Source: Bugula neritina (taxonomy: Eukaryota; Bryozoa; Gymnolaemata; Cheilostomatida; Bugulidae). From it: a stretch of DNA of 64,000 nt. Position numbers and translations under genes: made by a program. The notes beneath the pieces were generated by a model. That model searched no databases, was not told the origin of the DNA, and saw only the letters and a program-made list of their open reading frames with translations. Shown here in pieces: positions 46,533 to 58,818 of the stretch (positions are counted from its first letter, which is position 1; every line of letters begins with the position of its first letter). The DNA lies in NCBI GenBank assembly GCA_964035545.1, contig OZ037773.1, positions 4,161,251 through 4,225,250 on the forward strand, written 5' to 3'.

Positions 46533-49500
46533 CTACGACATCTTTCGCTTATTATTGGAGAATAATTTTCCCAGCTTATTCTTGCAGTCATCAATAGCCA
46601 CATTCAACTTGTTATACACCCACAACCTGGCATCATCATTGCAGGTGTTGAAGAAATATTTCTCCTGCAATACAAAATAATAAATAAAAGAACATGTATT
46701 AAAATATTAATATACTATTACAATTACTATACATATTACAATAAGCTGATTACATAAAATCTACAAGCGATTTGGAGTTAGCTCTGACAAAATTAGCCAA
46801 CAAAAAATTCAAGAGAAATCATTTCGAAGAATATGGATCATCGAATGAATAAACATGAAACTGAGGAGAATGAAAGCACATGGAAGTACCTTGATTGCAA
46901 TGCCACCACCTGCCAGCAGTATGCCGACTATACGACCTATGAACCCTCCCCAGAAAGAGCCAAACACCGCACCAATGGCAGGAAGTGGAATCAGTAATTG
47001 ACCAATCATAGCGCCGAGAGTTGTAAAGGTCAAGGAAAACACGCTTCCTGTGATAGCTTTATCCTAACAAAGTAAACCAGACAAGAACAATGAAGATAAG
47101 ATACCAGCAACAAGTAACAATGTAATCGTATTTGTAATATGCTCTAACTGTACTTATACTATACTCTAGCTATACTTGTACTTTACTCTAACTGTACTTA
47201 TACTATACTCTAACTGTACTTATACTATACTCTAGCTATACTTATACTATACTCTAGCTATACTTGTACTATACTCTAGCTATACTTAAACTATACTCTA
47301 ACTGTACTAATACTATACTCTAGCTGTACTAAAAAACTTTAGCAGAATTGCAATGAGAAATACATTGAAATTATATAAAATGTATTGAAATTTCCATAAT
47401 TTGATGGTCATAAGTGTGTGATGTACAAGTTGCATGGAGATGGACTTACTTTGGCGTTGTTGTAGTCACGAGTGCTCATGGTGCCCTTGGACATGTGGTA
47501 CTTCCAGTCTAGAATACGGAATGTGAGAAAGGCAGCTTCCACAGGAGATGTCCAACCTAACGCAATGAGAACACAACTCTTAAAGGTTAGCTGATATTAA
47601 AGAGCCCCTGACATGTTACAGTAGTCATGGGTTACCAAAACACTCATATCTTAGCTACTATCTACATACTGTTTTAGGGTTGTATGCCTAAACAATTTTG
47701 TTACATGAATACACTTTTTGCACACATGTCTTGAATTGACTTAGAACTTCCCCATCGATTGCAAATAAGAGTTTCAACAGACTGTGAAGTTTGCAGTGGT
47801 AAAACAAATAGTAATTAATGCTGACTTTCATAGCATGCTGGTCTTAGTTGCTGCAACACGCAGGCACACACCACTGAGAGAGAATAAACTATAAAGGAGA
47901 ATGGTCATCTGCAAGCAACCAGAAATCCTAAACTCTAACGTAATTCGGGATATGTGCTCACAAAATTTAGAATGTAAATGAAAATTTATAAGTAAGTTAC
48001 AGCATGTCATTAGAAGTAGGTTACAGCATGTCATTAGAAGTCGGTTACAGCATGTCATTAGAAGTCGGTTACAGCATGTAAGTAGAAGTAGGTTACAGCA
48101 TGTAAGTAGAAGTAGGTTACAGTATGTAAGTAGAAGTAGGTTAGAGTATGTAAGTAGAAGTAGGTTACAGCATGTAAGTAGAAGTAGGTTACAGTATGTA
48201 AGTAGAAGTAGGTTAGAGTATGTAAGTAGAAGTAGGTTACAGCATGTAAGTAGAAGTAGGTTACAGTATGTAAGTAGAAGTAGGTTAGAGTATGCAAGTA
48301 GAAGTAGGTTACAGCATGTAAGTAGAAGTAGGTTACAGCATGTAAGTAGAAGTAGGTTACAGCATGTCAGTAGAAGTAGGTTACAGCATGTAAGTAGAAG
48401 TAGGTTAGAGTATGCAAGTAGAAGTAAGTTACAGCATGTAAGTAGAAGTAGGTTACAGCATGTAAGTAGAAGTAGGTTACAGCATGTAAGTAGAAGTAGG
48501 TTACAGAATGTCAGTAGAAGTAGGTTACAGCATGTAAGTAGAAGTAGGTTACAGCATGTAAGTAGAAGTAGGTTACAGCATGTAAGTAGAAGTAGGTTAC
48601 AGCATGTCAGTAGAAGTAGGTTACAGCATGTAAGTAAAAGTAAGTTACAGCATGTCAGTAGAAGTAGGTTACAGCATGTAAGTAGAAGTAGGTTACAGTA
48701 TGTAAGTAGAAGTAGGTTACAGTATGTAAGTAGAAGTAGGTTACAGTATGTAAGTAGAAGTAGGTTACAGCATGTAAGTAGAAGTAGGTTAGAGTATGCA
48801 AGTAGAAGTAGGTTACAGCATGTAAGTAGAAGTAGGTTACAGCATGTCAGTAAAAGTAAGTTACAGCATGTAAGTAGAAGTAGGTTACAGCATGTAAGTA
48901 GAAGTAGGTTACAGCATGTAAGTAGAAGTAGGTTACAGAATGTCAGTAGAAGTAGGTTACAGCATGTAAGTAGAAGTAGGTTACAGTATGTAAGTAGAAG
49001 TAGGTTACAGCATGTCAGTAAAAGTAAGTTACAGCATGTCAGTAGAAGTAGGTTACAGCATGTCAGTAGAAGTAGGTTACAGCATGTAAGTAGAAGTAGG
49101 TTACAGTATGTAAGTAGAAGTAGGTTAGAGTATGCAAGTAGAAGTAGGTTACAGCATGTAAGTAGAAGTAGGTTACAGCATGTCAGTAAAAGTAAGTTAC
49201 AGCATGTAAGTAGAAGTAGGTTACAGCATGTAAGTAGAAGTAGGTTACAGCATGTAAGTAGAAGTAGGTTACAGAATGTCAGTAGAAGTAGGTTACAGCA
49301 TGTAAGTAGAAGTAGGTTACAGTATGTAAGTAGAAGTAGGTTACAGCATGTCAGTAAAAGTAAGTTACAGCATGTCAGTAGAAGTAGGTTACAGCATGTC
49401 AGTAGAAGTAGGTTACAGCATGTAAGTAGAAGTAGGTTACAGTATGTAAGTAGAAGTAGGTTACAGCATGTAAGTAGAAGTAGGTTACAGCATGTAAATA

Positions 49501-52500
49501 GAAGTAGGTTACAGCATGTCAGTAAAAGTAAGTTACAGCATGTAAGTAGAAGTAGGTTACAGTATGTAAGTAGAAGTAGGTTACAGTATGTAAGTAGAAG
49601 TAGGTTAGAGTATGCAAGTAGAAGTAGGTTACAGCATGTAAGTAGAAGTAGGTTACAGCATGTCAGTAAAAGTAAGTTACAGCATGTAAGTAGAAGTAGG
49701 TTACAGCATGTAAGTAGAAGTAGGTTACAGTATGTAAGTAGAAGTAGGTTACAGTATGTAAGTAAAAGTAGGTTACAGTATGTAAGTAGAAGTAGGTTAC
49801 AGTATGTAAGTAGAAGTAGGTTAGAGTATGCAAGTAGAAGTAGGTTACAGCATGTAAGTAGAAGTAGGTTACAGTATGTAAGTAGAAGTAGGTTACAGCA
49901 TGTCAGTAAAAGTAAGTTACAGCATGTAAGTAGAAGTAGGTTACAGCATGTAAGTAGAAGTAGGTTACAGCATGTAAGTAGAAGTAGGTTACAGTATGTA
50001 AGTAGAAGTAGGTTACAGCATGTAAGTAGAAGTAGGTTACAGTATGTAAGTAGAAGTAGGTTACAGTATGTAAGTAGAAGTAGGTTAGAGTATGCAAGTA
50101 GAAGTAGGTTACAGCATGTAAGTAGAAGTAGGTTAGAGTAAGTCACGTGTACCGAATGTAGCTGCCCCAGTGCTGAGTATACTGGCCACACTTGCAGACG
50201 CCGTGTGCTGTACCAGTCTGGCAGAGTTCTGCAACACCAACTGCTCCACTCCCATTGTTATGCCATACAACAACTCCTTACATAACTTCATTGACATCCT
50301 ACACAATAGTATATTATATTACACATCCAACTAAATAAAACAGGAGTGGAGGTCAATTAGCAAAAGTCAATATAATTTTTTTTACAATTTTTTTTCAAAA
50401 ATATGATGGAATTTTGTTGAAAGCTTCACCAATATTTACCCCAAAAAACTACATGCAGTAATGAAACTACTGTTGTAGTGGCATATTGTTGCTGATGCAT
50501 ATAGTTATAGTCTGCGGTATAATGCCTATGTGATCAAGCACTGATAGAAGTTGTACAGCCTAACAATAGTAGGTATAGCATACAGTTATAAACTATTATG
50601 GCTATACCTAGCCTAGAATGTAGAGAATCTCAAGGCACTGATCACTTAGAACTTGACTAGCTGATGAGTAACTTAACTACGATGAACAGCAATTATTTCG
50701 AAATATAATTCAAACTCTATTATAAAGATGACATGAGTTTACCAGATGAGTCTAATATGTCTCACCTGGCGCCGATATTTGGGAGTTCGTCTACCATGGC
50801 CGCTACGACCTTCTCTGAGACATTAGCCGTGTCGTACTGCTGGCAATGAGGGGTACCGGTCAACGCCCATCTATAAATAAACACTGCGGAAGTCATAACA
50901 AACTAAACTGATATGTGAGAACCTCATGGAATGCTGCAAACCCACCAACAGAAAGTTAATCTAGTAAACAGTGTTGTTTAACGAGTTGAATTGATATATT
51001 TATTTACAGCGACACAACAAAATAATGTGAGCTCGTGTCTACATATCTTTTATTCTCTTCAACTAAACTTACATTAAGAGTTGTCTTCTGAAATACATTC
51101 ACTCACACAATTTTACTGTTGGTATTTTACAGGAAATTTGTTCCACTTTAACTACCAAAACTCATGCTAAACTTAAGAGCTATTTCTGTAAAGCCGTCAT
51201 GATCGTTGCTATAACATCTCGTAAAACACGACATTCAAGCAAACACAAACCCCAGCTAAATATATAAAAGACAGCTTGTATAAACCTACACGATGCCTTA
51301 ATAAACATTACAATGCATAATTTTTCTATTCCTGTTCATGGCATAAAAGTAACTAAACAAGCTTAATTTTGAAAATGTTCAAATTAACGATTTGTCAAAC
51401 AAGCAACTCAAAATATTAAAAAAGAGAGCAAAACTTTTTATTGTCACAACTCTCATGACATCACAAATAACACAACGCAACCTTATGCTAATGTTGAACT
51501 ACCGATTTCCCGCCATTAAACATACAAGCCTGCAACAAGCTACGATATAGAATATGAGATAAATAGAACAAGTATTGAAGCATCATTAAAATGTTCTGCA
51601 TTTTTATATCACCAAGAAAGAGTGAAATCTGCCAACTTTATTTTGCATAAATAAATTTCACTTTGGTTAAATAATTCCTAAATAATGCCATTTTTTAGAA
51701 ATTGTCACCTCATGTTACAAAATATGTGTTCACATTGTACAGAAAGCATAATAAATGGAATCAGTGAATCTCGAACTTTCTAATCTTACAAAAAGTTGTT
51801 AAGCAGCAGAAAATCTTTAAGCTGACAAAAGGTGAACTTAAAACAGAAAGCAAAGCAACAAAGGTGATGCAACTCTATAGAAACCGAGATATTACCGAAC
51901 CATACAAGGGAAGGAGAAAACACTGAAACAAACAATATAAAATATTAATAATAGTAATGTAAGATACATGCACTGACTAATTTTTATTATAATCAACAGT
52001 ATATAGAATAGAATAGAGTGCAGAGAAAAGCTACATTCATGCTGTGAGAATGAGTCATTGCTTACATAAAAAAACTGTTCAACAACTAAGCTTTACCATT
52101 AAACTGGATAGATCGGCACTTACTGACACTTCTTGACACTCATAGGCACTCACTGACACCTACTGTCACTCACTGACACTCATCCACACTCACTGAAATT
52201 TATCCGCACTCGCTGGCGCTTACTGACACTCAGTGACAGGTGTCACAACAAAAACTGTGAATATATCTATTGTTTAGAGCCACTTACGGAGGTTTTTAAA
52301 ACCTTAGTCAGTAAATATTTTTAAATTTAACCTCAGATATAAATACTTTATTAATTTGTGAGACGGACAGACAGACATAATGCCTGCTGCTGAGTCAAGT
52401 ACCTCACAAAATGTTCACAGTTGTTGTACGTTATGCCATATCTGTTCTCCCCAATTCGGCCTCTCGCTCTCTCCACGATGCCGTCAATCACGTTGCTGTC

Positions 52501-55500
52501 GGTGGGGTAGCCAGGGTCAGCCACGTAGTACAAGTTATTCGGAATGTCAAAGTAATGAGAGTCTTTAAGCTCTACACTTTCTTCAAACACCTGTGACACC
52601 ATGTCACCATGTAGTTTATCTGACAACTAGTCATGATGTCAGCCAGAGTGGAAAGGTTTGATTAGGTTAACTTACATTTCTCCATTACTGCAGCTAAGAT
52701 CACTTGGTAATGTTCAACTAATTCTAAGTATGCTAGCAAGCAATGTTAGTGAAAACAAGAACAAGTTCTTATCGGCAAAACATTTTACCCAACATAATAT
52801 TTCAGTATATTACCATTGCATATCGTTTAGCTTAATATAATATTATAGCATAGACAATATAATATTATATTATATATACAATAATAATAATATATTATAT
52901 ATATGTGATATAATAGTATATATAATAAATTATCATATTATATATAACATAGCATGCACAAATATTAGGGAATCGCGTCAAAATAGTCTTTTCAATAACA
53001 TATTGGTTTGGAAAGTTGCAGTGAAAAATTTACAGGCTTGCAATGAAAACTTGGAATGCATGCTTTTGAGTCTCTACAGAAAATTTAGGAGCAGTAGTCG
53101 AGAAATTAAGATAGCCTAAGTTCTTTAATTTTATTAAACAATTTTGGTTTGGGGTCCGGGTTGAAATTCTCCCAAGAACATAACTCCTTTTGCTACATTT
53201 CTAATCTGGAACACAGGCCTTTTTTCAATTTCTCCATTACTGCACCTACCTCTTACAGAATACTTTATCCACAAACAAGCATAATAACATATTAGTACAA
53301 GCATGCATTTACATTACCAGCATATGAATATCACATTTAATTACTGACTGAATATATTATTAAGTGGCTGTTGAATTTTAAAGCAAAGTGACTTACGTGA
53401 CCAAATATTTTAGATCCACTTTTTAGAAACACCCCAGCTTCTCCGTTATAATGAATGATGAATACTTGACTGTGTTTTATTTCTACAAAATTGAAATTCA
53501 GTAAAACAGTAGCAGCCCTAACTCAGTAGTAAACATTTACTGATGAATAGTCAAAATTATACTGTTTAGTAGAGGCTGACAAATCACACATCAGTGAAAT
53601 AACAAGTAGTAAAGCCACAAGAAATAGGTAGATTTTCACACAGACGCAACTTTACTTTCAGGTAATGAAACTACAAAATAATGTATTTGTAAACATTTAT
53701 CTACCAATAATATATTCCTAGACCTAAATTTAACCCATATTCCCTAGTGAGACCACATATATAACAGAGACACTGCTGGTTACATTGCTCTGCTTTATTG
53801 GAATGGCAGCTCCTGATAACGAATTTGTAGTTGTGGTTTGCATGAACTCATGATTGTGGTCTCATTCAATGCGACATGAATGAAAAATCCATTCCCATAA
53901 TGCAAAGCTTGGAAACTTAGTGATAGGCAAGTCAGACAAGATATGTCAATGATGACTCATGAGACAATGACATCAACATAAACAGCGGGTAGAGGTCAAA
54001 GTACAAACTATATATATATCCTATATCCTATAGACAAAGCATGTTATCTGAAATCATATCAATATAATACAACATTAAAACACTTGATTAACCACTAATT
54101 GTTTGTTTGTCACGAGAGAAACTATTCAAATGGAATATAAAGGAGATAATATGAAATATTGCGCAATAAAATGTACTTTGAACTTTGGAGACACTGGTAG
54201 CTGGGAGAGTTGGTTAGTTGATGTATGTCCTAACCTATACTTTACATCAACATCAGAAATTTATATAATAATTTGTTGCTGGGGGGGGGGGGGTTCAACA
54301 CACCATAATTGCTGTTTATAATATTAGAGATCAACTGCTATTAAAACAAACCCTAGATATCAATGTGACAAATCAAAGTCATCTATATAATATTATTGTG
54401 AAACAAAACATAGAATAATGGCCTAGTATTGGTTCAACTAGAAACACATTACTGTATTGGGGAGGGTAGGTACAGCAATGTAGAAATTGGGAAACGCCTC
54501 TGTTCTCCAGTAGATGAAAAATACATATGCTTTTGTGAGAATCTTAACTCACGCCCCAAAACAGAATATATAAACACAATTAAAGACCCAAATTCCATGA
54601 CTGCACTTGAATAGATTGGGACAGAATAGTGAATTACTTGGTCACCTGATATAAGAAAGTGATGAAAGAGATAGAAGCCAAGATACTTTCTCCTGATAGC
54701 ATAATGTTGTCCTACTTTAAGGGTGGCCCGAAACTTCCCCCAATCTGTTACTTTATATGAATGTTTTGGTTCCCGGGTTGTATCCTGTAACAAGGAGATT
54801 GAACAACCTACAATGCTTTAGATTTTACATAATGAAATCTTTCTTCAGAAGAATTCGGCTATCCCTTCTACACTTATGTACAATTATATTATTATCATAT
54901 TACAATTATATGCCGCCCGATCAGTAAGTGACGAAGAAGGGTGAGAAAAAATAAATATCATATTGCATTCAATTATATGATTAAAATTATATTATATTGA
55001 ATTATATGATTGGTACAATATTTCGCTACACTTAATTAACAATTACTACATTTATTACAATTATATTCAGTTACATGATTTTATTATATTTATCACAAGC
55101 ATTATATAATCACTATTATAATTATTTTATTACCGTTACAATCATTAGTTTATATTATACTTTATTGCAGTTGTTTGAGTCCTGAGTATTAAGTCATTGG
55201 CTGAATAAAATGCAAAAGAAAACCAGAAACGAATTGCTATGATGTCTCTCAGGGTGCTTCTCATAAAACTTAAAGTTACAAATCAATGAGTTGAAACTCA
55301 ACATTTTTTGAACTCGAGTGACACAAGTGTATAATCTAAAAATAATATAACCTGTGTTCTACAAGCAAATACTCTGTTCTCATCAAAATTACAAGTCACA
55401 TCCCAAACAAAATTAGTAAAAAAATTGACATACTTAGGTTATTTAAATATTTCAGGTATTCAACCCAACATATTGAACCAATGACATTATAGGGAAATTT

Positions 55501-56161
55501 GATAACCTATTACTTGGTTAACTCAATGCAATTCAGACTACATTTCTCACCTTTCTATACCATACTGATAGTTATATATTTGCTCCAAAATATATATAAC
55601 AATTTGTCATTGTATTCAACTTCTGTATTTATCACTTACTATGAGGTCAGCTCCTAGTTGAACATTAGCGTGTACTGCTCGGGGAGGTAACTTGTATTTC
55701 TTCCGAACACTTGATTTTCTTGTATATTTTCTGTACAGTCTGAGTTGAAAAATAACGTAAATTAACATAAAATTAATAAACTAAAACTCACTAAATATTT
55801 ACCAATAAAATTATTAAAATTTAAGTTATTATGAGTAGCAGAAGAAAAATTATCATAGCATGTTTGTGAAAGAACGCAAACATTCATTTTAAAGACGACT
55901 AACATTTGAATATGAAAGACAGGTAAACTATTTACATTCAAGCAATGGTAATAGATGAAATTAAACATGGAGAAATTATTTTTATAATAAATAAATAAGT
56001 CATAATTTAGCACAAGTAACTTGCCTGAACTTCCAAATAGAAGAGAACAGCTTTGCTATAGACATAATGGCAATGAAAACTAAAATGTTCCAGATGATTT
56101 CGTCCTTGAATCCACTCGATTTTATTTCTGTTAGAGGCCATTTCTCTACCATCTTGAGAAT
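46533..56161 (-). CDS. LRAT-domain membrane protein
   Basis: Ten exons in transcription order: 56161-56025, 55739-55640, 54784-54646, 53482-53397, 52590-52403, 50870-50766, 50298-50153, 47556-47450, 47063-46890 and 46664-46533 (TAG). From the ATG at 56152 the joined frame is 1305 nt, 434 residues. Residues 19-40 form a membrane helix. The LRAT (NlpC/P60-like thiol acyltransferase) domain spans about 95-220, with GFYLFHHFL (His 117/118), VFIIHYNG and the catalytic-type NNCEHF (Cys 209). Residues about 337-390 are a glycine-rich hydrophobic segment (GAVFGSFWGGFIGRIVG). LRAT-family enzymes move acyl groups between lipids; the substrate here is unknown. The first intron uses a GC donor (AG/GCAAGT at 56025). 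The first acceptor (56162) suggests a further upstream exon, possibly untranslated. Intron 7 holds a long minisatellite. Confidence 0.82.
47142..47330. repeat. 22-bp minisatellite
   Basis: Eight to nine copies of a unit like CTCTAACTGTACTTATACTATA, with TAGCTATAC variants, in the LRAT gene intron between exons 8 and 9. Confidence 0.85.
47991..50140. repeat. 24-bp minisatellite with higher-order structure
   Basis: About 90 copies of a 24-bp unit (GGTTACAGCATGTAAGTAGA plus AGTA) fill most of an LRAT gene intron and stop about 10 bp from the exon 7 donor. Variant units (GAGTATGCAAG, CAGAATGTCAG, GTCAGTAAAAG) recur in order: a block of 14 units (336 bp) from about 48791 is repeated almost exactly from 49127. 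Because 24 is divisible by three, one minus-strand frame stays open for nearly 800 codons as an eight-residue repeat. This is a by-product of the array and I do not call it a gene. Confidence 0.93.
52120..52245. repeat. imperfect CACTCACTGA tandem repeat
   Basis: About ten diverged copies of a 10- to 12-bp unit (CACTCACTGACA, CACTTACTGACA) in the LRAT gene intron between exons 5 and 6. Confidence 0.7.
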
Positions 56162-58818
56162 CTGTAAAATATTAAACATATAATCATCTATATTTAGAAC
56201 CGACTTATATATAACAAATCTGCCACATGGCGAACCAAAGACAAAAGTTTTAACTGAATATACTGGGTTCTTTTCATTTTACTAATCATACTTTTATTAT
56301 TTCTACTTTTGTACTTGTAGTGTTGAACTCAGCAAGATTGTGTATTACTGAGTAAACATACAATGAAAACAAGTATAACATAAAAATCAGTCAGCGTCCT
56401 TACACTAACATAAGAGTGACTATCAACATCACTTTATGAATAGACTATCATTATGATAAAAATAATAACAGCATGATACTTGTTTTCTCTGAATTACATG
56501 CGAAAAGAAATTCATATATACTCATAATTATAATAATATAAACAGTTTGATTCAGATTACATTTACTTACAGTTACACTATAAAAATAAAACTAATAGTA
56601 ATACCAATACTAATAGGATAAGGAAAAGGCAAGCTTTTTCAAAATGGAAATGGAAATAAAAAGCCAAGCCCACTGGTAAAGTGGAAGACTTAGAGCCGAA
56701 CACTGAAGTCGACCTCAGCCTGAGCCCTAGGGCTACTGCTAGAGCCTAAAATAACTTTAACAATCAGTATAAGAATCACAATGAGTTTCAATGACAACCA
56801 GTACGAGTATCACACTCACAGTGATTCACTGTGAGTGTGATACTCATACTGGTTGTCAGTGAAACTCATTGTGATTCTTATACTAATTCTTAAAGTTATT
56901 CTAGTGAATAACTATAGGTATAACTATAACTATAAGCACTAGCATGCAACTACTACTAGTACTAGTACTACAGCTAACTTTAACTCTTAAACTTAGTTTA
57001 ACTAGCAATAACATTAAGAGTCACTTAATCTTAATCTTATAGTTATTAACACTAACTCTAGTAAACTCAGTAAAGTACTAGTATTTTCAATTTTCATTAT
57101 TTGCTCAACTCAAGTTCAAGTTGAAGTTCGACGATTATGATTATTACTATTAGTATTAGTCATTCAAATTCAATGTCATTATGATTATGATTACCACTAT
57201 CAGTATCAGCCTCATTATTCCAAAAGGTTGGGTTAAACTTATAAAATGATAAACCATGAATTACACGGCCAGCCTGAGTATCTAGATGTTGAACCAAACG
57301 ACTAGCTAGGGTTTAAATATTATATTTATATGTACTATATAATATCTCTGAAGATTAGCCCGTTAGGCGCTCACACCGGGAACTCATCAATAGCTATGAA
57401 CTCGCTTGGAGCAGCATTGGTTTGGGGTGAATAAGTGCAGTTGTTAAAGGGGTGGAGACAACTATGTCAGCAAATAGCCAAATACTCTACGTAGTCACCC
57501 CTAACCCAGTGCTCCTTATGAAGGCTTTTTTATCACATAATTTCTTAACCTGGGCTCCAGGAAGCTTCTACACAAAATATAAGTTACCGCTTTCTCTATT
57601 TACGTGTTTTAAATAACTAGAACGCTACTAATTTAATGTACCCATTTCATTCACTTGTTACAGCTTCTTTGTCAATTCTTATTGGACCCAAGTGACAGCG
57701 CTAACAATTAAATCTCCAATAAAACTCTCAACCATTCTTGATGAAATTACAACTTTTTTTAGTTTCATGTTTATGTTAAAATAAAATTTGTATATCACTA
57801 CAAGTTGAGTGAAAATATTTGACTGTATGGTTTATAGTATCTTATTTATTTTTAATTTGTTGTTTCATGAAAGTAAAACTAGAAATAAATTATAAATATT
57901 AAATATAAATTAAAATAGTAATACTTAAGAGTTAAGACCAAGTCTCAAACAAAGCCTAATCAGAGTAATCACTACTACTACTAATACTAATGACTAATAG
58001 TAATCAGTAATTAGTAGTTATTAAAAGTAAAAGTCAATCTAAGACTAATAGTAATAGTAATACTTATAGTTATACTCTTACTATAATTAGAAGTATTAGT
58101 AGTTAAGTCATAGTTATACTAATACTCACTAATGACTGTAAGTGTAACTGTAATGAGTAATGACTGATGAATAATGTCTATCATTATGATCTATAACTAT
58201 AAGTATCATTATCAGTATGAGTGTATCAGTTTGAGATTGAGTATCAGTGTGAGTATCACTGTAATCGCCATCGTCAAGGTATAAACACACCTTGACTCAA
58301 GAGACTTAAAGTTGACTTTATGTATGATACTGATGTACTATTGATTAAATCAATGTTAATAATACATAATGAGAATAATAATGTTTTAATTTGAGAGATC
58401 TCATGCAATTACGTTCGAATTGGTAGAAGTCTAGTATTAGTATTACTATTAGTCAATTCCTATAATAATTAATTATAGCATAATGATAAGTATTACTGTA
58501 ACTATTAACCTTAGTACTAGTAGAAATTAGTGCATAATGATAAGTATCTAACAGTTTAAAAATGTATAAAGATGATAATTTGTAACTATTTTCTAGTTGA
58601 TGTTCACACTTAGCTATACTAAATGAGCATAACTATTTACTGTTGAATTTGAATTGTCTTTAGTTGTTGATGAATTATTATAAATTGTTTCGGAACATTG
58701 GATTCATCATCATTTTGTTGAAAGTTTTTATGTATATCACTGTGCCAATTTACTTACATTACAAATTACATTACAAATCATTATAAATCTTGTAGGTTTG
58801 ATGAAACTATGAACAAGC
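56162..58818. other. low-complexity intergenic region
   Basis: Between two divergent genes. Outside the palindrome, 56900-57200 and 57930-58520 are built of degenerate short motifs (TAGTAATAC, AGTATCA, ACTAGT) typical of replication slippage. A region at 57350-57560 contains GTAGTCACCCC, the complement of a segment of the SINE-like element at 61.1 kb, but I cannot delimit an element. No gene was seen. Confidence 0.5.
56742..56908. repeat. long near-perfect palindrome
   Basis: The core arms 56766-56824 and 56826-56884 are 59 nt each with one base between them. I count two mismatches (at the CGAGTA/ACTCAT and CAATGAC/GTCAGTG positions). Weaker pairing extends the arms by about 24 nt to CTAAAATAACTTTAA and its partner. 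It lies between the divergent LRAT and galactosyltransferase genes. A transcript would fold into a long hairpin. Confidence 0.85.

Noticed and set aside
46393-46680. 95-residue plus-strand frame
   Set aside because: It overlaps the last LRAT exon in antisense and has no domain or splice support.
47991-50140. CRISPR-like repeat array
   Set aside because: The units are contiguous with no spacers, and the DNA is animal nuclear sequence.
47828-50191. Open minus-strand frame of 787 codons with an eight-residue Leu/Cys repeat
   Set aside because: It is produced by a 24-bp intronic minisatellite. It overlaps exon 7 of the LRAT gene in another frame and has no splice or domain support.
56650-56760. 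Possible tRNA-like promoter boxes before the palindrome
   Set aside because: The A- and B-box matches are weak and no element boundaries can be seen.
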